The notes beneath the pieces were generated by a model. That model searched no databases and was not told the origin of the DNA. It saw only the letters and a program-made list of their open reading frames with translations. 64,000 nt of DNA. It comes from Phialophora verrucosa. Lineage: Eukaryota; Ascomycota; Eurotiomycetes; Chaetothyriales; Herpotrichiellaceae. The position numbers and the translations under genes were made by a program. Of this stretch, positions 42,789-54,029 are shown piece after piece (position 1 is the first letter of the stretch; each line of letters starts with the position of its first letter). The stretch is taken from the NCBI GenBank assembly GCA_002099365.1, contig MSED01000005.1, forward strand, positions 310,001 through 374,000, read 5' to 3'.

Positions 42789-43075
42789 GAAAGCGGAAAG
42801 CAAGCCAGTTCGGCACGCAAATGAACACCACTTGATTCATGTGGTATATTTCTTCTTGTGCCAAGGGTCTCCTTCTCCAAAGACGACGTGGTCTCCTGTC
42901 CGACCGTTTGCGCATCCCCTTGCGGTCCTCGCTCCTTTCTCACTAGTGCCCAGTCACTTCCGCAAAATGTGACATACTGTCTGACTATAGAATGAGTCCA
43001 TTTCATGGTTGGAGAGATTCCTCGGACGGAACTGCCCCTCCGCCCTAACTACCTACCTAGGTATGCTCAGCTGGC

Positions 43076-45423
43076 TCACGCTGCCGCCGTCCCTACAACA
43101 GCCTCATCCGTGGCTGGCAATCCCGGACCATTCACCTCCCAAGAAATTCCCTCTTCACCATTCACCTTAATGCGTTCCTGATCACCCGGCTGCTCCGTCA
43201 TAAATCCACTGAAGAACTTTTCCATGCTCTCGTAATCGTCCATCTCTCCGACCCAGCTGACATACTGATCCGGTCTGAGTATAATAGCACAGCCTTTCTC
43301 CCGATCAATGCCATAATTTTTATACGCATCGCCATACCCTTCATGGTATGAGACATCGTCGACGAAAACCTTCCAGTAATCCCAGCCGTCCTTGTCGTCC
43401 CAGGGATGGAAGACGGATGGGAGATCAAAGATGGTGACTTCTTGTCGAGGCGCAGAGTGGACGGAGAGCACTTCGAAGACGGAGTCGTACCGCTTGTTGG
43501 GCGGAGTGAAGCGCCTCAAGAAGGATGTCGGAGAGGAGAGCTTCTCGCCCAGCTTGTCGAGCTTGGCCCTTTGACTTTGCGCTTTGATGTTACCTGCAAA
43601 GACAACGACGCGCCACGTGCCGTTGCTCTTCAGCAGCTCCTGGAAGTGCCATGGTCGCGCGTCGGCTTGGTTGAGCACTTTGAATGACGGCATCCTCATG
43701 CCGACTTGACCTCCGCCGCGAGGCCCTGGTTGCTGACGACTCGCAACTTCTCCGCGCCAAGGACTTCTGTGCCATCACCCTGCTTCGTGCTGTCCCCAGC
43801 CTTGGCGACAACAACGCTTGCGCCATAGTCGACGGCCACGCCGCTGGCAAAGAGATTTCCTTTTTCGAACGCCTGTTTGAACTCGTCCATGGATATGCCT
43901 TCTTCGTCGAGGACGTCTTTGGCAGGCCGGCCGGAGAAGAGCCGCGAGAATCGGTGGTCGAAGTCGATTAGGTCTTGCGCTATTCTGCGGCGTTCGGATT
44001 GGTAGGTCTTGAGAATAGAGCGGTTGCTGGTACCCTTGACAACGCTTGCGACTTTCCACCCGAGGTTGAATGCTAGGACGACCTGTTAATGACTGCCTTT
44101 GTTTGTGGAAGGCGTTGTACTCACCATCCTGCATACTCACGTTCATGCCTTGACCAGCCTGGCTCTAATGTCAGCGTGCACCTCATAACTTGGGCGCCTG
44201 GAGGACTTACCTTTGGGCTGTGAGTATGCACCGCGTCACCAGCTAAAAAGATCCTCTCCTTGAGACTGAAGCTGTCCCCGACCCGCTGTCCGATCTGATA
44301 GGCTGTCCACCAGTCGCAGTATCGATAAGTGATCTTGTACGGTCTCATGATTTTCTGGGCGCTAGCGAGGATTGATTCTGGGTTGATCTTGCTCCGATCT
44401 GCCTTCTTGCCGCCCTCGGCATTTTCGGTCGTCGTTAACTGGATGTATAATCGTACCAGCTTGTTCTCTCTTGGGATGACCATCACGCTCCCGCTGCTCT
44501 CGCTGTGGATAGCACACCTCATTCGGATGTCGGGAAAGTCCGTGATGGGTATGATGTCAAGGACTCCCCAGATGTAATCAGTGCTCTCTCCTTTTAGTTT
44601 GAAGCCGAGTTGATTTCTAACCCAGCTGTGGGCTCCGTCCGCGCCAAGCATATACTTAGCCTTCACGATTTCCTCCCTTCCTGCCTTTGCTTGCAGCAGC
44701 TTTGTCTTCTCGATCAGGTCCTGGGTATCATCAGGGGAGAGGTTGCTCCGAAACAGCCCGTCCTGTAATCCAGAGCCGTTGAGACTCGTGGCAGACTGCT
44801 TTGGCGTCGCCTCCTGCTCAGTGAGATGCCGAAGCTTCACAGTAATTGGATATGCGTCCGTGCTTTCAGCCAGGCTGTCGTCGAATTCAAGAGAAGTTGG
44901 GAGCACGCCGTGTTCAACTTGAATGCCATCCTCCCAGCCCGGCACATCTTTCAGCGTCCTCTTGGAATTTTCCGAGATAGAGTCCAGGAAGAATCGCTCA
45001 ATACGTCCTTGATGTAGGACCACCTGCTGAAATCTCGAAATATTGGGAATGGTATCGGGGATGCGGTCGGAGCGATGGATGATTCCGGTTTTCGGGTCTG
45101 GATTCCATAAACAGATCTCCAGCATGTGATTTGCCTCTATCCAAGCACGGTGCCCAAAATCGAAACTGTCGAAGATCTCAAGGGTACGGCACTGGAGCCC
45201 GTCCGCTTGACCGTTAAATACCTGATGCAGTCGATCAGCCTTCTCGGTTCACAAGAGATAATCAACGGAGGATGTATACCTTGGTCCCTCGTTTGTCCAC
45301 GATTCTCGTTCGAATGCCACATCGGCTCATCCAATTCGCCATCATCAGACCGGCAGGGCCTGCCCCAACTATCAGGACATCGACCTCCGAATGCCCATCT
45401 GCGCTACCTGCCCCCTGTGCCAT
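43076..45423 (-). CDS. FAD-dependent aromatic monooxygenase (phenol 2-monooxygenase type) with an apparent frameshift
   Basis: A flavoprotein hydroxylase of about 728 aa. Exons: 45280-45423, 44211-45221, 44125-44158 and 43076-44072. Motifs: the FAD-binding GAGPAGL after DVLIV, GQADGLQCRTLEI, the DG motif LGADGAHSWVR, and GDAVHTHSPK followed by AGQGMN. The C-terminal part (ARPWHFQELL, RPDQYVSW) is the thioredoxin-like domain of phenol hydroxylases. The frame fails near 43704-43705: AAEVK is followed by a stop in that frame, while GMRMPSFKVLNQ continues in another. One missing base would restore the total length to a multiple of three. It is either an assembly indel or a mutation removing the last 210 residues. 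The usual reaction is ortho-hydroxylation of a phenol using NADPH and O2. It diverges from the DUF3425 gene. Confidence 0.82.
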
Positions 45424-46092
45424 ATTAGCGAGATTTGGTCAATCCAGTAATCGACAAATTGAAACCACGGAGACCTTGAGAGCAGAAGGGTCTGGATGGT
45501 TGTGGGCTTGGTAGAAAGTTCCACTGATGCAATCAGACGGCCTAGAAGCATATATAGACATAAGGCTGTCCAACCGCGGGCTTGATCATCAACCACACGT
45601 GAGAGCACAACATGCACACACCCGATGAAGCAAACTGTGGGGTAGCGGATCCCCTCGGTTGCGGCACCGGATCAGGGGGGCAAGGCTCCCGCAACGAATC
45701 CGGGGGTCGACGCCAGAATTGGCTGTTTCCAAACCTGTAATCAGTGCATATCCCATTGGTTGACGTGGTGTATCCTGCTAGAGCAGTCTAAGTTGCATCT
45801 TGCGAGAAGGTCATCTCGGGGCTGTGCGGTACGTTTGGCATGTCCTTGTCAGCTTGCGGCATTGTAGTGCCGGAAAATTGTCATCTCCGGGGACCCCGCA
45901 TCAAGCCGATCTCCAGCAAAATGCCACTTTTGATGAACAACCTGTTCACGTTCCCGCCACTTGTTGCTGTGTCAATAGATTCGGACCAGGCCCGATTGTT
46001 TGCTGCATAGGCGCAATGCAACTTGCTGCTAGCCGCAAGATTCGGGACGGACCTGTTGAAGTCCATTGAGCAGGAGACGATCCGATGCGATA
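45424..46092. promoter_or_regulatory. Divergent region between monooxygenase and DUF3425 gene
   Basis: 669 bp between the monooxygenase start and the DUF3425 start. A plus-strand frame at 45800-46069 has no motifs. Co-regulation of the two neighbours is possible. Confidence 0.5.
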
Positions 46093-47467
46093 ATGCCGGG
46101 ACAGTGGATCCGAGACGATTGTCAAAGCCTCTACTACCTCGATGATGAGGACAGGATTGAGGCAGTCGCCGATGCTATTACCAAGCCGAGGTGGATGCAA
46201 TCGGAAGTGCGCCCTCAACGAAGATATTCGCATATCCGAGCACGACGCCTGCCTCTCTATCATCAGCCAGGAGCAAGGCCGCCGGTGCGGACGCAGAAGA
46301 GTGCGACCGGCCGCCATGTAGGATCGCCATCAGCCTGTGAGCCAGAGCCCGAAGACGAGTGCGAGACGATCATTCCGCAGCAGTCTATCCTCAAGAGGAA
46401 GAGGTCTCTCGTACATCTTGATGGAATGACGTTACTTGACCAGCCTTTTGTTCAACCCCTGTCAGGCCTGAAGCTGGTCATGGGATATAACACAAGCTTG
46501 CCAAAATCACGAATGGATATGTATATCACTGCATCGAGGCAATTGGTTCGCTGCTGCTCGGAGAAATCTGTCCTAGAGTAAGCCAGTGAAATGGGCTTGC
46601 TATCCGACCACGCTAATCGTCCCAGTCATGACTTGCAACGTGCCATAACTGCAGAAGCAGTGCTGTGGGTAGTGCGCGAGGCATGGCCAGCGGCTGAAGG
46701 GTACTGGAATTTAACTGTAAGTATGGCCGGCCACCGGGGCCAGTGTATGTGGGATTGGAGCCGATATGCTGACTGGCTCTGGTGTTGAATAGGCTACCTT
46801 TCGAGGCTTTCTCTATGCGGAACTCTGGCGAAATTTCCCTTGCGAGCGCTCCTACACACAGCTGCCTCCAGCTTACCGCCCGACACGGGCTCAGTTGGCC
46901 ATACCTCATTCCCCAATGATCGATTGGATGCCATGGCCAGATATTCGAGACATGGCGATAAAGTACCAGGACCAGATCGATCTCGATGATTTATTCCGGG
47001 TGGCCATCCACAATCTCGTCGCGCACCGGAAAGGATTGGGCCGAAGAAAGCAACCGGTCCAACAAGATGTTCTAGGATCGAGTCCCAGAATGATCGAGGA
47101 AGTGAACGACGAGACGTCATTCCGTGTCTGGGATGTTGTTTGTTTGGAGAATGTCAGAAGCACAAATCCATTAGCAGCAGAACCAGGGCTAGAAAAGAAA
47201 CCAGTTCTGCGCACACCGGAGTTACGGGCTCTATCACGAGCATATGATCTTCAATATGACGAATTCGACACGCAGAAATTGGACGACGGCTTCTTTGAAG
47301 CATACCCCTGCCTGTATGCAGACACCGCAGCGTCAGGGTGGAAGGTGAAAACGTTCCCCACCTTGCGACAAGTGGATGTTGGTAGACCTGTTGGCCTAAC
47401 TCGGCCTGCTGTGTTCCGGTTGAAGTCGAAGATTGAGGGTTTGGTTGGCACAACGATCGAAATCTGA
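46093..47467 (+). CDS. DUF3425-domain protein, putative bZIP-type regulator without a visible bZIP
   Basis: A 416-aa protein from exons 46093-46577, 46626-46716 and 46793-47467. Introns are 48 and 76 nt; junctions read VLDHDLQRAI and WNLTATFRGF. The C-terminal half matches the fungal DUF3425 pattern: AITAEAVLWVVREAWPAAEGYW, cut short here as AITAEAVLWVV and REAWPAAEGYW, then PPAYRPTRAQ, IPHSPMIDWMPWPDIRD and DLDDLFRVAIHNL. In many ascomycetes this domain follows a basic leucine zipper and serves in transcription control. Here the N-terminus (MPGQWIRDDCQSLYYLDDEDR) shows no basic zipper, only Arg-rich patches and an IPQQSILKRKRS stretch that may be a nuclear signal. A further upstream exon cannot be excluded. 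Its stop lies 22 bp from that of the convergent C2H2 gene. Confidence 0.8.
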
Positions 47468-47489
47468 TTTCGCTCGTTGCCCTTGAATT

Positions 47490-48246
47490 TCAGTCGCAAA
47501 AGTCCTTCAACCATTTTCTCGCATGAGCGTCGACTACGTCGCTGTACAGTGCCTCAGGGCACTCTAGCAAATCGGGTCGAGACTGAGATGTCGCGGAATG
47601 GCGTCGGTAGACAATGTCGACATCGTGATTTGGTCGCGAGCTCCCATATGTCTCAGCGGATCCCATAGCATGGGCGTAACTCGAAGCGTCCCTCACAAGA
47701 TTATGCAGCTCCGTGCTGGTATTGATACAATGTTTAATGTTGTTAGGCTGGACAACAACAAGGTTATCTTGGTTTCCAACAAGCTCCGGGGGAACATCAA
47801 TGTCTGCTGCATCCTCGATACTTGCGCTTGAGATCGCATCAATCACATTTGGGACGCTGGCAGCACCAGTCTGATCTGGAGGGGACTCGCGTGGGTCAGG
47901 AAGCGTTGTGGCATCCTGCAGCACTTGGCTGTCCTCATCGACGGAAGCATGTAGTTGGTCGGACTCATCGTCTTTACTGCCTTGCTTCAGCTGGCTGCTT
48001 CGGCCTGGTGATTTTGCGTGAGACGACAGATGCCGTAGCAGTGAGTCCCTATGAGTACCGGGCGTTATTAGCTTCTCCAAGTGTCATAAATTTCGCAGAG
48101 CACCATTTCCCTTACTGTCTCGTAAATGATCGAACACAAATTGGACAAGTGAAAGGTCGGTCTGCCACATGGCTTCTCTTATGCCTAGTCAAGTGCTCAT
48201 TCCGTTTAAAAGATCGTGAGCAGACTGTGCACTGATACAGGGTCAT
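47490..48246 (-). CDS. Two-finger C2H2 zinc-finger protein
   Basis: A 229-aa protein from exons 48116-48246 and 47490-48048 (67-nt intron, GTAAGG donor). Both fingers lie at the very start: YQCTVCSRSFKRNEHLTRHKR for finger 1 (Cys-x2-Cys, His-x3-His pattern; read as CTVCSRSF then HLTRHKRSH) and FTCPICVRSFTR with DSLLRHLSSH for finger 2, which the intron divides. The rest is acidic and polar and could be an activation or interaction region; the end reads ARKWLKDFCD. Many Pezizomycotina regulators have this twin-finger N-terminus followed by a fungal TF domain, but here the chain stops after 180 more residues, so it may be a short form. It is convergent with the DUF3425 gene. Confidence 0.82.
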
Positions 48247-49546
48247 TTCTAGGAGTAAGCGGGAGTCCTGATGAGCCCCTCAGATCCGGATATCTGGAAC
48301 ATTCGAATGAAAGGTTCTTGTAACGCCCATTTGCGCAAGCAACTTCAGAGTCGCGAGAAGATTTCGATCGAACTGAGGATTGCGGCTTGAAGTAACATAT
48401 GCCTAGGGCTATATTTGCATAGGTCTCCAATAGCCATCGGACAACAGCACGGCAAATAGAAACTCTGATGGCGAAACATTGAGCGAAATATGGAAGTTGG
48501 AATTGGTTCAGCGCACTGCGCCGTACCGCCCGCTGTATTATTGTACGGTTGAGTCTAGTGACGCGATACGCCGAAAGCGAAACCCGTCACCCGTCCACTT
48601 CGTCCACCCTCTCCTGTCCTTTCTGTCCGTCCTCCCCATGTTTTAAGTTTTGCTGCTTGTCTCTGTATCGAGTAATATCGTGAGTTAAATTGTCGGGTCT
48701 AGCATCTCCATCCCCTCAAGTTCTAGGCCTCCGGCCCGGTTGATGTTCCTAGTCCAATACCGTGAGCGACCTCAGTCGATCAGTCGAGACTGAGCAAATT
48801 TGACCTTGATCCGCGGCAACCCTTTCGAAAGGGCATGAAGATGCCTTAGAAGTTTGTTACTCAATTGATCCCGACGAGACCTGCAATTGATTCTGTCTGC
48901 TGGCACAGCTCTCCATGCTCCAGGCCCTAACAGGTGACACGCCATAGCGGTGCTGGTCGAGCGGTTCTCTTTGCCGGGTTACTCCCCGCTGAACCCGGGC
49001 TTCTTCTGTTTACCAGCAGGGGACAATAGTCCGTACTGGACGGTCAGACACGAGAGCTCCCCCAGCTAAAACCCCCGCATTCCTATATCTCACGCAACCA
49101 GCACTCGCTCCAGCCGTCCCCACTTGCTCCAGACTCCCACAAACGGAGTGGCGAACTGCGGCACGGATTCCGATTGCACACGAGGCCGCGAGGCTTGCCC
49201 GCCTCATCATGCGCCAAACGGAGTCCCGGCTGCGCGTTTTGGACGCGACTTAATTTTCTTGCGGGGTACAGGATGTGGTGCGAACGAGTAATGTAAGATG
49301 CTGGCCTGCCTTGGACTCGAACGTTCTGGGCACTCATGTGACATCGATTGTCATGCCACTACCTGACCACTGCTCCAGGACCCAAATGCTATAATATTGT
49401 CCGAATAACACCTGGAATAGGTGGTGCGTCGTCAGCTGAAACATGTATACACACTCTACGAGCTGTGCTACGTACGCTATTCATGAAGCAGCCTCAGATT
49501 TGAGCACAGACTCTCCACTAATAACGTAACTGAGAGACGATTTCCA
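48247..49546. other. Intergenic between C2H2 gene and lactate dehydrogenase
   Basis: 1.3 kb between divergent start codons, so it contains both promoters. A GTTCGAGTCC box on the minus strand near 49312-49321 recalls a tRNA B box, but no cloverleaf can be drawn. No gene supported. Confidence 0.45.
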
Positions 49547-50810
49547 ATGACAGCCTTCTCACAGCCCCAACCACCACCCTCCCCAACGACCACACGCATC
49601 GCCATCATCGGCACCGGTTCCGTCGGGTCGGCCATCGGCTACGCCCTGCTGCACGGGTCCCGGTATTCTGAGCTCCTCCTCGTCGATGTGGACCTCGACA
49701 AGCGAGACGCACAAGTGCGTGATCTCTCAGACGCCGCGTGCGCAGAAGGGAGTAGCACGCGCGTGAGGCCTTCGACGTTACGCGATGCTGGAGGTTGCAA
49801 CGTCGTCGTCATTGCCGCGGGGGTGAAGCGGCGGAGAGGTGAGTCTACCGTCTCCGGTGGTGCGGATGCCCCCATTCTTGCACGTCGTAACTGATCCGCA
49901 AATCCAGGAGAAACAAGAGCCCAGCAACTCGAGCGCACGAGTGCCATCCTCCGCCACATCATCGAGGGGATGAAACCGTTCCTCCTCCCCTCGACCATCC
50001 TTTTGATCGTGTCAAATCCCGTTGATGTCCTCACCACGCTGGCGTACAGGCTGGCAAACCTGCCGAGCTCACAGGTTCTAGGCCTAGGAACGTACCTCGA
50101 CACAGTCAGATTGCGGAGGATCATAGCCGAAGAGCTAAAGGTATGTTTGTTTGGTATCGAACGCCCGGTGGCCTTTTACCCTCACTCCGTGTCTTCTCAT
50201 ATGCAAACACGCGCGCCGCTCGAAAAGACAATTCAACTGACCGCGTCACTCGTCTTTTCTCTTCATGGCACAGATCTCTCCCGAGTCGATCCACGCCGAC
50301 ATCTTTGGCACACACGACGACGGCACGCAACCCGAATTTCCGGCCTGGTCCACGGCCGTCATTTCCGGCGTTCCCATCAGCGAGTCCCCCATGGCTCCCA
50401 CCGACTTCAGCGCCAGCACGGAGGCCGAGCTGGCAGCCCGATCCCGCAAGGAAGGCCACATGATAGCCGACGTCAAAGGCGCGCCGACCTTCAGCATCGC
50501 CTCGTCGGTCGCGCGTATCATCTCCGCCATCGTCTACGACAACAAGTCACAGGTCCCGCTGTTTGGACGCATGCCGGACCAGGCGGCCGCGCTGTCGGTG
50601 GGGCCGATGCCTATCAGCCATTTCCGGGAGGAGCTAGGCTGTTGCGTCAGTCTACCGGCGTTCTTGGGCCGCGAGGGCGTGTTCAAGACGGTGGACCTGA
50701 AGCTGGAGGAGCCAGAGGAGAAGAAACTGGTGCGGGCGGAAGCGAATGTGGGAGAGACGGTGGAGAGATTGATGGCGAACGGCACGGTAGGTGGTAAGGA
50801 GGACGAATGA
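49547..50810 (+). CDS. L-lactate dehydrogenase
   Basis: A 353-aa NAD-dependent dehydrogenase that interconverts pyruvate and lactate. Exons 49547-49838, 49908-50140 and 50274-50810 close in frame; intron 2 is long for this window (133 nt). Motifs: the nucleotide-binding GTGSVGSAIGYAL, the mobile-loop KRRRGETRAQQLERT (split by intron 1), SNPVDVLT, GLGTYLDTVRLRRII with the catalytic Asp and substrate-binding Arg, and FGTHDDGTQ with the catalytic His. The last differs from the usual GEHGDS, so kinetics or specificity may be altered. The length exceeds typical LDH by about 20 aa because of the N-terminal and C-terminal extensions. True L-LDH is patchy among filamentous fungi. No neighbouring gene gives a pathway link. 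Confidence 0.87.
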
Positions 50811-51445
50811 GCACTTCTTGCTGCTGCTCCTGGCAAAGTTGTTGAGACAAAAAATTGCACGCTGTGGATGTAAATAAAAATGTAAGTTTACGTGTAAAAG
50901 CATCGATTTATCAGATAGGATACACGGAAAGGAAAACCTGTAAAAAGGCCGAATCACACAAACACCTGCAGTAACTTCCTACATACCTGGCCCCGTCACT
51001 ATCGCTTTACCTGTACATGCCGCCCAAGCCTCAGCCACACGATACCATCCGGGAAGGAGTGGTAGGTAGTCAACCGGGAAGTGAGTGAACGCTCACAGAG
51101 ACTAACACGTACGGCGGAAGCGCTTCACGACGGCAGCTTATCGAAGTAACTCTTCATACTGTGTACACAGTACGCGGTAAATGCACATAAATAGTGCAGT
51201 GCAGCGGTGCCACTGACCGAACCGTCCTCCAGATCCAGCTCGCTCCCACCAGCTCGCCCACAGTAACGTCAATCTGGAACCACTCAAGAAGCAGAAGTAG
51301 AAGACGAAGAGTGAAATAGCTCGAAAGCAAGAAGAGTCATGTTGTCATTGCTGCGTGGATTTTGACCGGGCCTTTAATGCGCCATAATCCGGGTCGTTTA
51401 CATCCATAGACAAAATCAGGGGGGTGCTTTATTGCTTGGGCGAGC
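50811..51445. other. Intergenic between convergent genes
   Basis: 635 bp between the stop codons of lactate dehydrogenase and the PHD protein. It holds both 3' UTRs; nothing else is seen. Confidence 0.5.
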
Positions 51446-54029
51446 TCAACCTCTCTTCTCCCAAGCCCTGACGACAGCCCTGCCCCGGAGTTCCTCTTTC
51501 AAGCCCTCCTGTCTCTGCAACGCCCTCCTCACCAAGTCCTGCTCGAACCTGACTTCGGCCAGCTGCCCTTTTGCCCAGCTTCTGTGCCGGGGACATCGGT
51601 TTTTGATACACACGCCGCCCTTCTTGGGCATCGTGTCGCCTTCATCATCCTCGTCAGACATGGCGTTTTCATCGTGGTGAGTATTCCCATTCGGCAGTTT
51701 CTTGTCTCCTTCATCGTGGAGATCGTCCGGTGGGCCGATTTTGGCATCCGCGCCAGCATCAAGGGTTGCTTTCCCGCCTTTCTGATCGTACCAGGTCAAG
51801 AACTCTTCGTCCGACCACGCAACTCTGGGGTCAAATCCACACAGGTCCTTCATTTTCGGATTTACTTTGCGGACTTCTTCCGTTATGGCAGTAGAACGTG
51901 CCTTGATCAACTCCAGAAACTGTTCTCGAGCAGCAAGTATAATGCCCCGAGCCGTGAGCCGGGACTTCTCTGCTTCGATGCCGGCCAATTTCGCAAGTTC
52001 CAAGTCATCGTACTCCAACTCTGGCGGAGCTCGCTTCGTGTCTTCTACGTCTTTCATGTCCACATCGATATCGCGAGGTGGCGTATCCGGCTTCCTGCCT
52101 AGGGCCTTCCATTCTTCAATGTTTTTGCATCTCTCAATCAGTGCTTTGACCTCGCCCGCTCGTAAAGCTGCACCACGATTGGGGAGCATGTCATCGTCGA
52201 GACTGCTGTCCGTCTCGTACTCTGTCTTCTCCTCATCGCTGTAGGCGGGGGTGGCAAGGCGGCTGTCTGGATCCAGACCATTGGCAAGGTGCGCACCGTG
52301 TTTGGGGGCCTTTTCCCTCTCCGTGTGTTTCTTCCGGTGCTTCTTCGGCTTGGGCGCCTCGATAATATACTCGCCGTTCTTCGTCGTCTGCGTGTGCGAG
52401 TCACCTCTTTGTACCAATTCGACAAAAAACATGCGTCCGCATGCGTCGGAGCAGTATTTGCTAGGCGGGATCTGGGTGACACGAGCGGGCTTCCTGCAAT
52501 CTTTCCGCCTGCACATGCGCTTCCACGTCGTCTGAAGACCCGGTTTCGTACACGTCGGGCATATGTACTTGTCGATCAATTCGCCATCACGCTCCTTGAT
52601 GTTCACACAGTTGCCATGGAACCATTCGTCGCAGCCACCATCGCAAGCGATCATCCAGGTATGATTGTCACCTTTTCTACAGATGCAAAATACCTCCCCA
52701 TCGTCATTTGAGCTTGTCGCGGAGTCGGCTTCCGACGGAGAAGCAGAAACCTCTCGAGAAGCGGCACGAGACGAAGCCCGAGACGGTGACGATTGGACAC
52801 TGGCGGCCGATGTCTGATTCTTGAGTTTGGACAGCTGTGGCTTAAGCTGATGCGAAGATGGAGTAGCGCTGGGAGATCGGAAAGTCGACCGCGACGCAGG
52901 CGGACTCTGTTCTGGTTCGTTGAGTTTGGGCTTCTTGTTGGGCGCACTCTTCACCTTGGCCGTGCCCTTCTTCCTGGCTGCGGCCGGTAGAGGTTTGACA
53001 GCGTCGTCAGGGGCGGCTCGCTTTTTGCCCGCAACGGGCGCCGGTGTCGCGAATGGTTCTGTTGAAGACGCTCTTGACCCTGCGATCGATGGCTCTTTCT
53101 TCAGAGTCGCAACCGCAATTGGTGGCGCGGGTGATTCGACAGGGGGCGCTAAACGGACCGGAATGCCTTCTTGTTCTTCTGGTTTCTCGTCTACATCCTC
53201 ATGGTGTTCTTCCCGCCGTCCGTCCTCTTCTTCCTCGCCTCTGGCCGCCTTTTTGGCTTTCTCTGCTTTTGTCGGCTTTGGAGGAGGAGGAGGCGGCCCT
53301 CGGGCTACGATGTCTTCAAGCGGTTCCACGGGTTCGCCGCTGATGGGGTCGACAACGACTTCCAGACTGCGCACCGGCTCCCAGGTCTTGATATTATGGA
53401 TCTTGGAAATGTGGTCCCTTACGGAGCGGCGTCTAGTGAAGAGTTTGTGGCAGAGGTAACAGAGGTATCTTCGATCAGTATGCTGCCCTTCGTTTTTGGA
53501 CGAGTGGATCGAAGATTTAGGCTGCGCCTCTGGATCGCCCTTGCGGGACTTTCCTGGGTGTTTTCGTTGTTTTGGAGCCTGGGTTTTGCCTTTGGCCGGG
53601 CTGTCTCCTGCATCGAAGCTTTCTTCTATCATTTCCATCATCGAAGAGTCTGCCATTTCGCCGTCTAGAGGAGGGTATGTGTCGAGTGTCTCCTGCTTGA
53701 CGTGGTCTTCTTCGTCCACCCCGTCGTAGTTGTTCACGATGCCGGCAGACTGGAACAAGGGTTCGTCGTCCATCTTTGTGTCCTCCATATGCGCTTTGCG
53801 ATCGAACGCATCTTGCTCGAGGGGCGCGTCGTCGTCGTGCTGGAACAGTTCGGGCGCGAAGAAAGTTGCGGCCGGCTCGGTGGATTCCATCCTAGAAAAC
53901 GCGGGCTGGGTTAGACGCGACATTCAAATGTACTGTCGCGAGGATGTAGACTCACCCTGCTGTTTCAGACCCGACAGTGGGCGTAATTGACGGTTCGGGG
54001 TTGAGAAGTTCAGAGAGCGAGAAGACCAT
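51446..54029 (-). CDS. PHD-finger protein, Set1/COMPASS subunit Spp1-like
   Basis: An 839-aa nuclear protein. Exon 1 (53956-54029) encodes MVFSLSELLNPEP and joins at a 64-nt intron to exon 2 (51446-53891). A C2H2 finger (YLCYLCHKLF with HISKIH) lies near residue 155, then a long disordered basic region. The PHD finger follows (VFCICRKGDN, MIACDGGCDEWFHGNCV, YICPTC), with the aromatic and acidic residues used to bind methylated H3K4. After it come MCRRKDCRKPAR, SKYCSDACG, a helical region and a final VCIKNRCPRHRSWAKGQL, the C/H-rich tail seen in Spp1 proteins. Spp1 reads H3K4me3 and supports Set1 methylation. An ATG at 53923 lies inside the intron, so I prefer 54029. Confidence 0.88.

Noticed and set aside
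49265..49340. Possible tRNA on the minus strand
   Set aside because: A B-box-like GTTCGAGTCC is present, but the T stem does not pair and no A box or anticodon stem lies at the right distance.
53900..53923. ATG at 53923 as start of the PHD protein
   Set aside because: It falls within a 64-nt intron. The upstream exon from 54029 gives the typical MVFSLSELLNP N-terminus and correct phase.
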